Position numbers and translations under genes: made by a program
Notes under the pieces: generated by a model
Database searches by the model: none
What the model saw: only the letters and a program-made list of their open reading frames with translations
Told to the model about the DNA's origin: nothing
Part shown: in pieces, positions 53,138 through 61,695 of the stretch
How positions within the stretch are numbered: position 1 is the stretch's first letter
Layout: the number at the start of each line of letters is the position of its first letter
Assembly (NCBI RefSeq): GCF_006716095.1
Contig: NZ_VFOK01000001.1
Location: 2,883,375 to 2,947,374 of the forward strand
Direction: 5' to 3'
DNA: 64,000 bases
Source: Barrientosiimonas humi
Lineage (GTDB): Bacteria > Actinomycetota > Actinomycetes > Actinomycetales > Dermatophilaceae

Positions 53138-54034
53138 GTGGCCGAGCCGCCCGCCGACGCCCTCGCCGACGAGGCCGCCGCGCTGTACGCCCTCCTCCCC
53201 GCCGAGTTCGTCAAGGCGCGCGACGCGCGGGCCAAGCAGCTGCGCGCCGACGACAAGGACCTCGCGGCGCAGGTGAAGGCGCTGCGCCGGCCCACCGTGG
53301 CGGCCTGGCTGGTCAACCTGCTGGCGCACGAGGCCGGCGCGCTCGACCCGTTGCTCGAGCTGGGAGCGGCGCTGCGCGAGGCGCAGTCGCGTCTCGACAC
53401 CGCGACGATGAAGCAGCTGTCGGCGCAGCGCCCCGGCATCGTCGGCGACCTCGCCGACCGGGCCGCCGGGCTCGCGGCCGACCGCGACCCCTCGTTCGGC
53501 GACACGGCGACGACGCGCGAGCAGGTGATCGCGACCCTCACCGCGGCCCTCGCCGACCCGATGGCCGAGCAGGCCGTGGCGAGCGGACGGCTGGTGTCTC
53601 CGCTGTCGTACGCCGGGTTCGGGGAGGTCGAGATCGGCGACGCGATCGCCACTCCCCTTCGCGCCGTGCCCGACCCCGCAGACCGCACGGTCGCGAAGCC
53701 GAGATCCGTTGCCCCCCAAGCCCGTACGCCCTCCAAGCCGCCACGACGCACGGCACCGCCGGCCGAGCCCGGCAGCGCCGCCCAGCCCGGCAGCACCACC
53801 CAGCCCGGCAGCGCCACCGACCCCGACGTCACCGACACCGACGACGCGCCCGAGCCCGAGCCCACCGGCCCCTCCCCCGCCGAGATCGCCGCCGCGGAGC
53901 AGAAGGTCGCCGAGGCCGAGCGCCGGCTCGAGGTGGCCGAGGCGTCGCTGGCGCAGGCCCGGGCACGCCGCGCGGAGGCCCGCCGCGCGCTGGAGGCGGC
54001 GACGGCCGCGCTGGAGGACCTGCAGGACGCGTGA
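53138..54034 (+). CDS. Conserved hypothetical protein with coiled-coil C-terminus
   Basis: Protein of 298 residues from GTG; function unknown. The N-terminal 170 residues are helical and contain FVKARDARAKQLRADDKDLA and LRRPTVAAWLVNLLAHEAGA, a layout seen in many actinobacterial hypothetical proteins. A Pro/Ser/Thr linker (about 188-245) has three near-repeats of AQPGS/TQPGS. A C-terminal coiled coil runs AAAEQKVAEAERRLEVAEAS onwards. It looks cytoplasmic. Confidence 0.78.
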   Translation: MAEPPADALADEAAALYALLPAEFVKARDARAKQLRADDKDLAAQVKALRRPTVAAWLVNLLAHEAGALDPLLELGAALREAQSRLDTATMKQLSAQRPGIVGDLADRAAGLAADRDPSFGDTATTREQVIATLTAALADPMAEQAVASGRLVSPLSYAGFGEVEIGDAIATPLRAVPDPADRTVAKPRSVAPQARTPSKPPRRTAPPAEPGSAAQPGSTTQPGSATDPDVTDTDDAPEPEPTGPSPAEIAAAEQKVAEAERRLEVAEASLAQARARRAEARRALEAATAALEDLQDA

Positions 54035-54103
54035 CCCCCGCGGCGGTGATCCGACGCACCGGGTCCGCCCCCGAACCCGCACGGTTCGGCAAACTGGCCC
54101 GCG

Positions 54104-55111
54104 ATGCGCACTCGACCCCTGCCGTTCCGTGGCACCACGCTCCGTGGCGCCGCCACTCTCCGTGGCGCCCCGCTCCGTGGCGCCGCCGTGCTGGCCACCG
54201 CGGCGGTCACCGTCGGCTCCCTCGCGGGCTGCGGGGGCGAGCCGTTCCGCCCCGAGCGCGACCTCGGCGTCGCCTCGCCGACCATCGCGTCGCCGCCGCC
54301 CACGCAGAGCGCGCGACCCACGTCGGGCCCGAGCGCGACCCCGACCACCGGCTCGCCGACCGTCACGACGAGCACCGGGCCGAGCCTGCCCTCGCTGCCG
54401 ACCGCGCAGGAGCGTCCGGGCGCGAGCACGAGCACCGCCAGCCCAGCCAACCCCACCCCCGGCAGCACGGCCACGGCCCCCGCACCAGCCCCCGGTCCCA
54501 CGAGCACCAGCCCGCGCCCGGGCACCGCCGCGCCCACGGCCACCCCCGCGCCCACCTCGACGCCACGACCGACGGCGACGCGCACCACCCGGCCCACCGG
54601 CGAGCCGAGCCGGCCGAGCAGCCCCACCCGCACCCAGCGTCCGCCGTCGCCCACCAGCACGACCGCCCGGCCGACCACCCCGCCGCCGACCACGTCGTCG
54701 CCGACGAGCAGCACGCCGCCGGCCGCACCGGCGTACCTCGACGAGCTGGGCGGACCCGGCTCGGGCCCGGTGACGATGGGCGGGACCACCTACGGCCACT
54801 CGATCAGCGCCAGCGCCTGCACGATCTTCTCCAAGCAGCCGACGTACGCCTGGAGCCTCGACGGCCGCTACTCCCGCCTGACCGGCGTGGTCGGGCAGGA
54901 CGACGGGTCAGAGTCGCGCGAGGCGGTGCTGCGCCTGGTGGTGCGCGGCGACGGACGCACGCTCGCGTCGCGGACCGTGCGCTACGGCCAGACCTCGAGC
55001 CTCGGCGTGAGCGTGGCGGGCGTGCAGCGGCTCACGGTGAGCTTCACCGAGGTCGAGTGCGCGCCGGGCGAGGGCGCCGCCCTGGTGCTCGGCTCAGGGA
55101 AGGTCGGCTGA
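54104..55111 (+). CDS. Lipoprotein with long Ser/Thr/Pro stalk
   Basis: Protein of 335 residues. A basic leader with repeated LRGAA units precedes a hydrophobic segment and lipobox LAGC (Cys about 43). A low-complexity stalk of Pro, Thr and Ser spans about 60-205, long enough to cross the cell wall. The C-terminal 120 residues form a small beta-rich domain (MGGTTYGHSISASACTIFSK, RYSRLTGVVGQDDGSES, LTVSFTEVECAPGEGA) reminiscent of NPCBM-like or sugar-binding modules. Function unknown. Confidence 0.78.
   Translation: MRTRPLPFRGTTLRGAATLRGAPLRGAAVLATAAVTVGSLAGCGGEPFRPERDLGVASPTIASPPPTQSARPTSGPSATPTTGSPTVTTSTGPSLPSLPTAQERPGASTSTASPANPTPGSTATAPAPAPGPTSTSPRPGTAAPTATPAPTSTPRPTATRTTRPTGEPSRPSSPTRTQRPPSPTSTTARPTTPPPTTSSPTSSTPPAAPAYLDELGGPGSGPVTMGGTTYGHSISASACTIFSKQPTYAWSLDGRYSRLTGVVGQDDGSESREAVLRLVVRGDGRTLASRTVRYGQTSSLGVSVAGVQRLTVSFTEVECAPGEGAALVLGSGKVG
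54126..54184 (+). repeat. Four short direct repeats in the lipoprotein leader
   Basis: The 11-mer TCCGTGGCRCC occurs at 54126, 54141, 54159 and 54174, spaced 15, 18 and 15 bases. It encodes FRGTTLRGAATLRGAPLRGAA in the signal peptide. All spacings are multiples of three, so copy-number change would keep the frame but vary leader length. Confidence 0.8.
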
Positions 55112-55164
55112 GCGCCGACCGGCGACACCTGGAGCGGCGACCGGCGACACCTGGAGCGGCGACC
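55112..55164. repeat. Tandem 22-bp repeat between convergent lipoprotein genes
   Basis: The unit GCGSCGACCGGCGACACCTG plus GA occurs twice (55112-55133, 55134-55155) and partly a third time (GCGGCGACC). It begins directly after the stop of the plus-strand gene. A short GACGTC-containing inverted pair (GAGACGTC, AGACGTCAG) follows. No gene is present. Confidence 0.8.
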
Positions 55165-55187
55165 GAGACGTCACCCCGCGACAGACG

Positions 55188-55868
55188 TCAGTTGGCGACG
55201 CCGAGCCGCTCCTGGCAGTAGTTGCGCAGGCCGCGCGCCGCGGAGTTGAAGTCACCGGTACGCACGCTCCGGCGGTTGTCGCGGGCCTGCTTCATCTTGT
55301 CCAGCTCGGACGCGGTCCCGCGCGCGCGGGAGGCGAAGCCGTTGTCGTTGGTGTCGTCGGCGAGGTCGCGCAGGTCGTCGGCGGTCGAGCCCATCGTGCG
55401 CGCGGCCGAGTCGAGCTCGCCGGAGTCGCCCGACTTCACCGCCGAGTTCCACTGCCGCGTCACGGCGCTGAGCTTGCCGGTGGCCGAGATGCAGTCGCCC
55501 GCGAGCGACACGTTGAAGCTGCTGCTCGGGCTGGTGGAGCGCGAGCTGGTGCGCGAGGAGCTGGACGAGGTCGACGTGCTCGACGGGCGGGTCGAGGTCG
55601 ACGACGGCCGCTCGCTGGTGGAGGTCGTGGTCGAGGTGGACGAGCTCGTGCTGCTCGACGTGGACGTACTGCTCGTCGTGGTGCTCGACGTGCTGCTGCT
55701 CGACGTGGTCGTCGTCGGCGTCGCCGAGGTCGACGTCGGAGCGGCCGACGTGGAGGTCGGCAGCGAGGTGTTGGTGGTCACCTCGGGCTCGTCGGAGCAG
55801 CCGGCGAGGACCAGCGGGATGGAGAGGGCTGCGGCGATCGCGACCGAGCCGCGCGAGGTGACCTTCAT
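55188..55868 (-). CDS. Lipoprotein with Ser/Thr-rich stalk
   Basis: Protein of 226 residues. The signal peptide ends in LAGC (Cys about 24). Residues about 30-120 are almost pure Ser and Thr, a likely wall-spanning stalk that could be mannosylated. The C-terminal 100 residues are helical with two cysteines (LAGDCISATGKL and RNYCQERLG). GGAAGGAA provides the ribosome site. Function unknown; it faces the other stalked lipoprotein gene. Confidence 0.8.
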   Translation of the reverse strand: MKVTSRGSVAIAAALSIPLVLAGCSDEPEVTTNTSLPTSTSAAPTSTSATPTTTTSSSSTSSTTTSSTSTSSSTSSSTSTTTSTSERPSSTSTRPSSTSTSSSSSRTSSRSTSPSSSFNVSLAGDCISATGKLSAVTRQWNSAVKSGDSGELDSAARTMGSTADDLRDLADDTNDNGFASRARGTASELDKMKQARDNRRSVRTGDFNSAARGLRNYCQERLGVAN

Positions 55869-55998
55869 GGTTCCTTCCAGGATCTGCTGACGGTCCCGGA
55901 CAGGCCCGGACCGCCCTCCACGATGCCCCGGCGCGACACGCCGTGACAAATCCGTGACCTGGTCACCGATGGCGTACGCCCTCGGCCGGGTCGGCCGG

Positions 55999-56964
55999 TC
56001 AGCCCGCCCGGCGCGCCCGCTCGGCCTCGTCCGGCAGCAGGCCCTGCGCCCCGAGCCAGCCCACGATCTGGTCGCGCACCCACTCGGGGTCCTCGAACAT
56101 CGGGCAGTGCCCGAGGTCCTGCCCCTCGGCATAGGTCCACGACGGGTGCCGCTGCACCGCGGCCCGGGCGGCCTTGACGCTGACCAGCTTGTCCTTGTCG
56201 CCGTGCAGCAGCAGCACCGGCTGGGTGAGCCCGCCGAGCAGCCGCTGATAGCTCGGCGCGCGCAGCCCGGTGAGCACCACCGACCGCGCCGCCGCGAGGA
56301 AGCTCGGGGTGGCGGTGCCGGTGTCGTCGGTCATCCGGTCGCGCGCCAGCTCGACGTGCCGGTCGATGAGCCAGCGCGGCACCTTGCTGAGGTGGGCGAC
56401 CACCAGGGCGAACGTCTGCTTGGTCAGCTCCTCGGGCGTGAGCCGCTTGGCGCGGCCGTCGATGAGCCGGCGCCCGATCGGCGGCACGAGGTAGAGCCCG
56501 AACACCGCGAGCACCATCGGGTGCGGCCGCTGCCGAGGGTGCTGCGGCAGCACCGGGTCGACCAGCACGACCGCGCGCACGCTGTCGGGCTCGGCCGCGG
56601 CCTCCATCGCGGTGAGCAGCCCGCCCATCGAGTTGCCGACGAGCACGACCTGGCGCAGGTCGAGCGCGCGCAGGAACCCCGACAGCAGCCGCTGGTTGTG
56701 CGCGACCGACGCCTTCTTCGGGTCGACCTTGGTCAGGCCGAAGCCGCCGAGGTCGAGGGCCAGGACCCGGCCGTACGTCGCGAGCAGCGGCGCGAGCGAG
56801 TCCCAGTTGGTCAGCGCTCCCCCGAGGCCGTGCACGAGCACGAACGTCGGGCCGCCCTGCGGGCCGGTGTGCTCGGTGTACCGCACGCGGGTGCCGGCGA
56901 CGTCGACCCACTGGTCGGGGACGGCGGGCGGCGCGGCCTCGTCGCGGTCGCGCGCCTCACTCAC
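55999..56964 (-). CDS. Alpha/beta-fold hydrolase
   Basis: Hydrolase of 321 residues from GTG. The oxyanion motif is VLVHGLGGALTNWDSLAPLL (about 42-61), the nucleophile elbow is VGNSMGGLLTAME (about 108-120), and the acid and base are in LLHGDKDKLVSV (about 250) and GQDLGHCPMFEDP (about 280). No signal peptide. Its start overlaps the YCII gene by eight bases. Substrate unknown. Confidence 0.9.
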   Translation of the reverse strand: MSEARDRDEAAPPAVPDQWVDVAGTRVRYTEHTGPQGGPTFVLVHGLGGALTNWDSLAPLLATYGRVLALDLGGFGLTKVDPKKASVAHNQRLLSGFLRALDLRQVVLVGNSMGGLLTAMEAAAEPDSVRAVVLVDPVLPQHPRQRPHPMVLAVFGLYLVPPIGRRLIDGRAKRLTPEELTKQTFALVVAHLSKVPRWLIDRHVELARDRMTDDTGTATPSFLAAARSVVLTGLRAPSYQRLLGGLTQPVLLLHGDKDKLVSVKAARAAVQRHPSWTYAEGQDLGHCPMFEDPEWVRDQIVGWLGAQGLLPDEAERARRAG

Positions 56965-57247
56965 CGGGGAACCCTGCGGCCTGGCTGCCGAGGACGGGGT
57001 TGTACTCCCGGATGCGGCGCTCGGCGATCAGCCCCTCGCGCTGGAACGGGTCGCCGTCCATCATCGCGGTGACCGAGTCCTCGTCCTCGCCGCTGACGAT
57101 GATCAGGGCGCCCGCGGGGAAGTCCAGGTACGGCCCGGACAGCAGCACCGACTCCTGCCCGCCGAGGTAGGCGCGGTGCTCGTCGCGGTGCTTGTCGCGC
57201 CCCTGGTCGTCGTCGGTGTAGGTGTACTCCACGGTGAAGATCGCCAT
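56957..57247 (-). CDS. YCII-related protein
   Basis: Protein of 96 residues with the ferredoxin-like YCII fold: MAIFTVEYTYTDDDQGRDKH, HRAYLGGQESVLLSGPYLD and GALIIVSGEDEDSVTAMMDGDPFQREGL (by its ends). The conserved His-Asp pair of the family is seen as HRAYL and DDPF-like DGDPF. The biochemical role is unclear. It is upstream of and overlaps the hydrolase gene, so the two are coupled. Confidence 0.88.
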   Translation of the reverse strand: MAIFTVEYTYTDDDQGRDKHRDEHRAYLGGQESVLLSGPYLDFPAGALIIVSGEDEDSVTAMMDGDPFQREGLIAERRIREYNPVLGSQAAGFPGE

Positions 57248-57273
57248 TGCTGGATCGTAGGCCGGGCACCGAC

Positions 57274-57341
57274 GACGGACCGGCACAACGTGCGCCTGAC
57301 CCCTCTGTGCGGGGCGATGGAGCGGGTTGTGCCGGTCCGTC
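57274..57341. repeat. 68-bp inverted repeat with 16-bp perfect arms
   Basis: GACGGACCGGCACAAC (57274-57289) pairs with GTTGTGCCGGTCCGTC (57326-57341). It lies between two minus-strand genes, right after the MFS stop and 27 bases before the YCII start, and could end the MFS message. Its inner 36 bases pair poorly. Confidence 0.85.
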
Positions 57342-57349
57342 CTCAGGCC

Positions 57350-58564
57350 TCAGGCGGTGGCGCAGGCCTGGGCCGGGGAGTCCGCGGTCGCCGGCTTGTC
57401 GGCCGCCGACTCCGCGGGCGCGGCGCCCCGAGCGCGCACGGCGACCAGCAGCAGCGCCAGCCCCAGCGCGGCGAACCCGCTGCCGACCCACAGCGGCGAC
57501 ACCCAGCCGAGGCCGGCCGAGATGGTCAGCCCCGACACCCAGACGCCGAGGAAGTTGCCGACGTTGAACGCGGCGATGTTGGCCGAGGAGGCCATGGTCG
57601 GCGCGTGGGCGGCGTGCTGCAGCACCCGCATCTGCAGGCCGGGCACCGTGCCGAAACCGAGGAAGCCCATCGCGGCGAGCAGCGCGGCCGCGGCCAGCCG
57701 GTTGTCGCTGAGCAGCGCGAACGCCACGAGCACGACGACCAGCCCGGCGGTGAACGTCACGAGCGTGCGGGTCAGGGCGCGGTCGGCGAGACGACCGCCG
57801 AGCAGGTTGCCGGCGAACAGGCCGAGGCCGAACAGCACCAGCAACCACGGCACCGCCGACTCCCCGAACCCGGTGACGCGGGTGAGCAGCGGCTCGATGT
57901 ACATGAACGCCCCGAACATCCCGCCGAACACCAGCACGGTCATGCCGAGGGAGAACCAGACCTGGCCGTTGCGGAAGGCGGCGAGCTCGGTGCGCAGCTG
58001 CGGCCGCGGCTCGTCCGAGGCGACCGCCGGCACGAGCGCGGCGATGCCGGCGAACGCGACGACGCCGACCACGGTGATCACCGCGAACGTGGCGCGCCAG
58101 CCCCAGGCCTGCCCGACGGCGGTGCCGAGCGGCACGCCCGCGACGTTGGCCAGGGTCAGGCCGCCGAACATGATCGAGATGGCGCCGGCCTTCTTCTCCG
58201 GCGCGACCAGCGACGCCGCGAGCACCGACCCGATGCCGAAGAACGCGCCGTGCGCGAGAGCCGCGAGCACGCGACCACCCAGCAGCAGGCCGTACGTCGG
58301 CGCCAGGGCGCTGACCGCGTTGCCGGCGGTGAACAGCACCATGAGCACGAGCAGCGCCCGCTTCGGCTCCCAGCGGTTGACGACCGGGGTGAGGGCGAGG
58401 GCGCCGACGACGACCGCCAGCGCGTAGCCCGAGACGAGGTATCCGGCGGCGGGGACGGTGACGCCGAGGTCGCCGGCGACGCGGGAGAGCAGCCCCGCGA
58501 TGACGAACTCGGTGAGACCGATGCCGAAGCCGCCGAGAGCGAGGGCGACGAGGCCGACAGGCAT
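57350..58564 (-). CDS. MFS transporter (DHA1, AraJ/sugar-efflux type)
   Basis: Drug- or sugar-type proton antiporter of 404 residues with about twelve helices. It begins LVALALGGFGIGLTEFVIAGLL, the usual first helix of AraJ-like exporters, and has the motif-A loop NRWEPKRALLVLM (about 68). Motif C lies in the fifth helix (GLTLANVAGVPLGTAVGQAWGWR, by its ends). GGAAGG lies 11 bases before the ATG. The divergent MarR gene, with a dyad between them, probably controls it. Confidence 0.9.
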   Translation of the reverse strand: MPVGLVALALGGFGIGLTEFVIAGLLSRVAGDLGVTVPAAGYLVSGYALAVVVGALALTPVVNRWEPKRALLVLMVLFTAGNAVSALAPTYGLLLGGRVLAALAHGAFFGIGSVLAASLVAPEKKAGAISIMFGGLTLANVAGVPLGTAVGQAWGWRATFAVITVVGVVAFAGIAALVPAVASDEPRPQLRTELAAFRNGQVWFSLGMTVLVFGGMFGAFMYIEPLLTRVTGFGESAVPWLLVLFGLGLFAGNLLGGRLADRALTRTLVTFTAGLVVVLVAFALLSDNRLAAAALLAAMGFLGFGTVPGLQMRVLQHAAHAPTMASSANIAAFNVGNFLGVWVSGLTISAGLGWVSPLWVGSGFAALGLALLLVAVRARGAAPAESAADKPATADSPAQACATA

Positions 58565-58609
58565 GAGGACGAACCTTCCGTGGAGAGTGTCTTCGCCGTT
58601 ATAGCGCGT

Positions 58610-58645
58610 GTGCAACTACCGGCGTGAGCAGCAAGTTAGTTGCAC
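58610..58645. promoter_or_regulatory. MarR operator candidate between MFS and MarR genes
   Basis: GTGCAACTA (58610-58618) and TAGTTGCAC (58637-58645) are perfect inverted arms, and further TTGC/GCAA half sites (GCAAGTT, TTGCAAG) lie within and beside them. A minus-strand TATAAC (58598-58603) could be the MFS -10, so binding would block it. Confidence 0.7.
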
Positions 58646-58681
58646 GCGCGGGTTATTGCAAGTCGCCTGTATGCTGGGCTC

Positions 58682-59128
58682 ATGGGAATCGCCGACGACG
58701 CCGTGGAGGTGCGCTCCTCGGGCTGGCGCACGCTCGCGGCGCTGCACGGGCGCATCGAGGCCTCTCTCGAGCGCGAGCTGGTGCGCGAGCACGGGCTGTC
58801 GGTCGTGGAGTTCACCGTGCTCGACGCGCTGTCCCGTCAGGACGGCTGGCACATGCGCATCTCCCAGCTGGCCCGCGCGGCGGCCCTGTCGCCGAGCGCC
58901 ACGACGCGCCTGGTCAACCGCCTCGAGGACCGCGGCCTGCTCACCCGGGTGCTGTGCGCCGACGACCGCCGCGGCATCTACACCGAGCTGACCGCTGCCG
59001 GGAAGAAGGCCTACCGGGCCGCCCGCCCCACCCACGACCGGGTGCTCGGCGAGGCCCTCGACGAGGCCGCCGACGTCCCCGAGCTCGCCGAGCTGGTCGG
59101 CTTCCTGCACCAGCGCGCCCCGGTCTGA
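58682..59128 (+). CDS. MarR family transcriptional regulator
   Basis: Regulator of 148 residues. The winged helix spans about 45-110: LSVVEFTVLDALSRQDGWHM, ISQLARAAALSPSATTRLVNRLEDRGLL and the wing CADDRRGIYTELTAAG. N- and C-terminal helices form the dimer interface. Divergent from the MFS exporter with a dyad between, so it is its likely repressor, released by the exported compound. Confidence 0.92.
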   Translation: MGIADDAVEVRSSGWRTLAALHGRIEASLERELVREHGLSVVEFTVLDALSRQDGWHMRISQLARAAALSPSATTRLVNRLEDRGLLTRVLCADDRRGIYTELTAAGKKAYRAARPTHDRVLGEALDEAADVPELAELVGFLHQRAPV

Positions 59129-59158
59129 CCGTCGTACACCCCACCACACCCCACCCGC

Positions 59159-59226
59159 GCTGAAACGCGGTTTCAGCCCGCTGACCGTGCTGCAGCAGAG
59201 TCAGAGCGCTAGAACCGCGTTTCAGC
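59159..59226. repeat. 68-bp palindrome (family C, copy 2)
   Basis: Starts GCTGAAACGCGGTTTCAGCC and ends AACCGCGTTTCAGC, centred on GCTGCAGC, and pairs at 28 of 34 positions. It matches the copy at 31976 in length, ends and centre. It lies between the convergent MarR and MFS genes. Confidence 0.92.
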
Positions 59227-59243
59227 CACCTCGGGTTCTCGGC

Positions 59244-60530
59244 TCAGGGCGTCGGGTGATGGGCGTCGTAGCGCACGAAGCCGCGCTGCCACGCCGCCAG
59301 CGCGAGCACCGCGACCACGCACAGCACGCCTCCGACGATGGCCGCCCAGGCCTCGGTGGAGACGGTGGCCAGCGAGCCGGCGACCACGTCGCCCAGCCGC
59401 GGACCGCCGGCGACCACCACGACGAAGACGCCCTGCAGCCGGCCGCGCAGGTGGTCGGGCGTCGCGGCCTGCAGGATCGTGGTGCGAAAGACCGCGCTGA
59501 CCGAGTCGGCCGCGCCGGCGCCGGCCAGCGCGAGCGCGCCCAGCCACAGCGCCCACCCGCGCGGCAGCGCCCCGTTCGCCGCGGCGACCGCCAGCCCGAA
59601 GCCCACGATCGAGACGCCCCACAGGGCGACCGAGACGATGACGGCGAGCCCCTGACGGCGTACGCGACCGAGCGGGCCGGAGACCAGCATCGCCACCACG
59701 GCACCCACCGCGACGGCCGCCGACAGCACCCCCACGGTCTTGGCGCCGCCGCCGAAGCTGAGCACCGCGACCGCGGGGAACAGGGCCCGCGGCTGGGCCA
59801 GGATCATCGCGCAGAAGTCGGCGAGGAAGGTCATTCGCACGTTGGGGCGGGTGCCGAGGAAGCGAAGCCCGTCGAGCACCGAGGCGAAGCCCGGACGACG
59901 CCGCACGGCGGCGGGGTCGGCCTCCGGATCCGCTTCTGGCGGAATGGGTTCCAGCCGCAGGATGCCCCAGACGGCGAAGGTGAACAGGGCGGCGTCGACG
60001 GCGTAGGCGGTGACGTAGCCACCCCAGTCGACGAGCAGCCCGGCGAGCAGCGGCCCCACCGTCATCGAGATGTTCATCGCCGTCACGCTGAGCGCGTTGG
60101 CGGCCGGCAGCAGCGACCGGTCCAGCAGCCGCGGATAGATCGCCGAGCGCGCCGGGCTCACCACCCCGAAACCGGCGTTGTAGAGCCCGACCAGCGCATA
60201 GAGCACGCCGACGTGAGTGTTGCCGAGCGCGGCCTGCACGGTGTTGAGGATCGAGACCACCCACAGCAGCAGGCCGGCGGCGAGCGCGACCTTGCGCCGG
60301 TCGTAGTGGTCGACGATCGCGCCGCCGTAGAGCCCCATGACGACCAGCGGCACGAGCGCGCACAGCCCGACGATGCCGACGGCGAACGTGGACCGGGTGA
60401 TGTCGTAGACCTGCAGCCCGATCGCCACCGTGGCCAGCTGCGCACCGACCCCGCTCAGCGTGAAGCCGCTCCACAGCCGGCGGTAGGAGGGGCTGACCCG
60501 CAACGGGGTCAGGTCGAGCAGCAGGGGCAC
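59244..60530 (-). CDS. MFS transporter (enterobactin-exporter-like, MFS_3)
   Basis: Major facilitator of 428 residues from GTG with about twelve helices. The opening SPSYRRLWSGFTLSGVGAQL and the cytoplasmic loop YGGAIVDHYDRRKVALAAGL match the EntS-like group that exports siderophores or macrolides. The central loop (RLEPIPPEADPEADPAAVRR) is Pro/Asp-rich. The cargo is unknown; no biosynthesis genes are near. It lies 9 bases after the membrane protein gene upstream, so they form one unit. Confidence 0.88.
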   Translation of the reverse strand: MPLLLDLTPLRVSPSYRRLWSGFTLSGVGAQLATVAIGLQVYDITRSTFAVGIVGLCALVPLVVMGLYGGAIVDHYDRRKVALAAGLLLWVVSILNTVQAALGNTHVGVLYALVGLYNAGFGVVSPARSAIYPRLLDRSLLPAANALSVTAMNISMTVGPLLAGLLVDWGGYVTAYAVDAALFTFAVWGILRLEPIPPEADPEADPAAVRRRPGFASVLDGLRFLGTRPNVRMTFLADFCAMILAQPRALFPAVAVLSFGGGAKTVGVLSAAVAVGAVVAMLVSGPLGRVRRQGLAVIVSVALWGVSIVGFGLAVAAANGALPRGWALWLGALALAGAGAADSVSAVFRTTILQAATPDHLRGRLQGVFVVVVAGGPRLGDVVAGSLATVSTEAWAAIVGGVLCVVAVLALAAWQRGFVRYDAHHPTP

Positions 60531-60539
60531 GTCGGAAGG

Positions 60540-61679
60540 CTATGCGCCGGTGCCCGACCCCCGACGGCGGTACGCCTGCCGCACCCGCAGCCCCTCGCGC
60601 ACGTCCTCCAGGGCCGGGTCGACGAACGCGCTGCGGTAGGCCCGGTCGGCGCTGCTGCCGGCCGCGAAGTTGAGCGCCGAGAACGCCGCGAGGAACAGCG
60701 AGACCTGCACCAGGGTGCGGCTCACCGGCAGCCGCCCCAGCCAGCCGTCGAACCCCGCCGGCGGGCGGCCGACCCACTGCTGCACGGTGGCGTCGGGGAT
60801 CGCGAGGGAGCCGAACGCGACGAGGAAGCAGAACACGAGCACGCTGAAGATCACGACCTGCATGAGCGTGACGAGGATCGAGACCGCGAGCACGTTGAGC
60901 CGCTCCGCGCGCCCGAGCGGCACCGGGCCGTCGACCGCTCGCTCGTGCTCCCGCACCACCGTGCGCACCTCGTCGCGCGCGTTGACCGCGACGAGCACCA
61001 CGCACAGCGCGGCCAGCACGGCGACCGCGGCCCAGGTGCGCGGCATCGACAGCCGGTCGGCGATCTGCCACATCTCGGCGTTGAAGAAGACGAACAGCAC
61101 CGCGAGCATCAGGACCGGCAGCACCCGCGACACCATCGGGCCGAGCCGCCCCAGCTCACGCACCGCGCGGCGGCCGGCCCAGGCGAGCATCGTCCCGAGC
61201 CCGGCGTACGTCGCCGCCAGCACCGCGATCGGGATCAGCACCCGCACGGGCCAGGGCGGACTCGGGTCGGTCACGAGAACCGTTGGGGCCAGGAGGATCC
61301 CGGCGATGCCGACCACGGAGACGGCGGGGCGTGCGCGGCGCGGCAGCCGGCGTACGACCAGCACGGCCAGCCACACGACGAGCGGCGCCGCGAGCAGCAC
61401 GACCAGACTGACCGCGAGCCCCGGCAGGCGAGGGTCGTCGACGTCGATGGCGGCCTCGTCGGCCAGCTCGGCCGCGGTGAAGCGCGAGGTCGCCTGGACG
61501 CTCAGGGCATAGCCGACGCACGCGACGGCGAGGCCGACGAGCAGGGCGGCGGTGCGGTCGAGCAGGGCCCGCGCACGCACGCTGGGCTCGAGCAGCAGCG
61601 GCAGCCCGAGGGAGCGCGGCCGGTCCTGGGCGGCGCGCGCCGGCGAGGCGACCAGCCGGCTCGGCGTGCTGCCGGTCAT
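60540..61679 (-). CDS. Multi-pass membrane protein of unknown function
   Basis: Protein of 379 residues with about eight hydrophobic segments, for example LVGLAVACVGYALSVQA, VSLVVLLAAPLVVWLAVLVV and VLMLAVLFVFFNAEMWQIAD. The charged stretch DEVRTVVREHERAVDGPVPL (about 230-250) sits between helices. The C-terminal third resembles conserved actinobacterial proteins of unknown role. It is 16 bases downstream of the phosphatase gene and 9 upstream of the MFS gene. Confidence 0.78.
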   Translation of the reverse strand: MTGSTPSRLVASPARAAQDRPRSLGLPLLLEPSVRARALLDRTAALLVGLAVACVGYALSVQATSRFTAAELADEAAIDVDDPRLPGLAVSLVVLLAAPLVVWLAVLVVRRLPRRARPAVSVVGIAGILLAPTVLVTDPSPPWPVRVLIPIAVLAATYAGLGTMLAWAGRRAVRELGRLGPMVSRVLPVLMLAVLFVFFNAEMWQIADRLSMPRTWAAVAVLAALCVVLVAVNARDEVRTVVREHERAVDGPVPLGRAERLNVLAVSILVTLMQVVIFSVLVFCFLVAFGSLAIPDATVQQWVGRPPAGFDGWLGRLPVSRTLVQVSLFLAAFSALNFAAGSSADRAYRSAFVDPALEDVREGLRVRQAYRRRGSGTGA

Positions 61680-61695
61680 CCGACCCCTCCCCTCG

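Noticed and set aside
52916-54799. Upstream extension of the FAD dehydrogenase frame to 54799
   Set aside because: The extra 620 residues are low-complexity Arg/Gly sequence antisense to two other genes. The conserved flavin domain starts at 52915.
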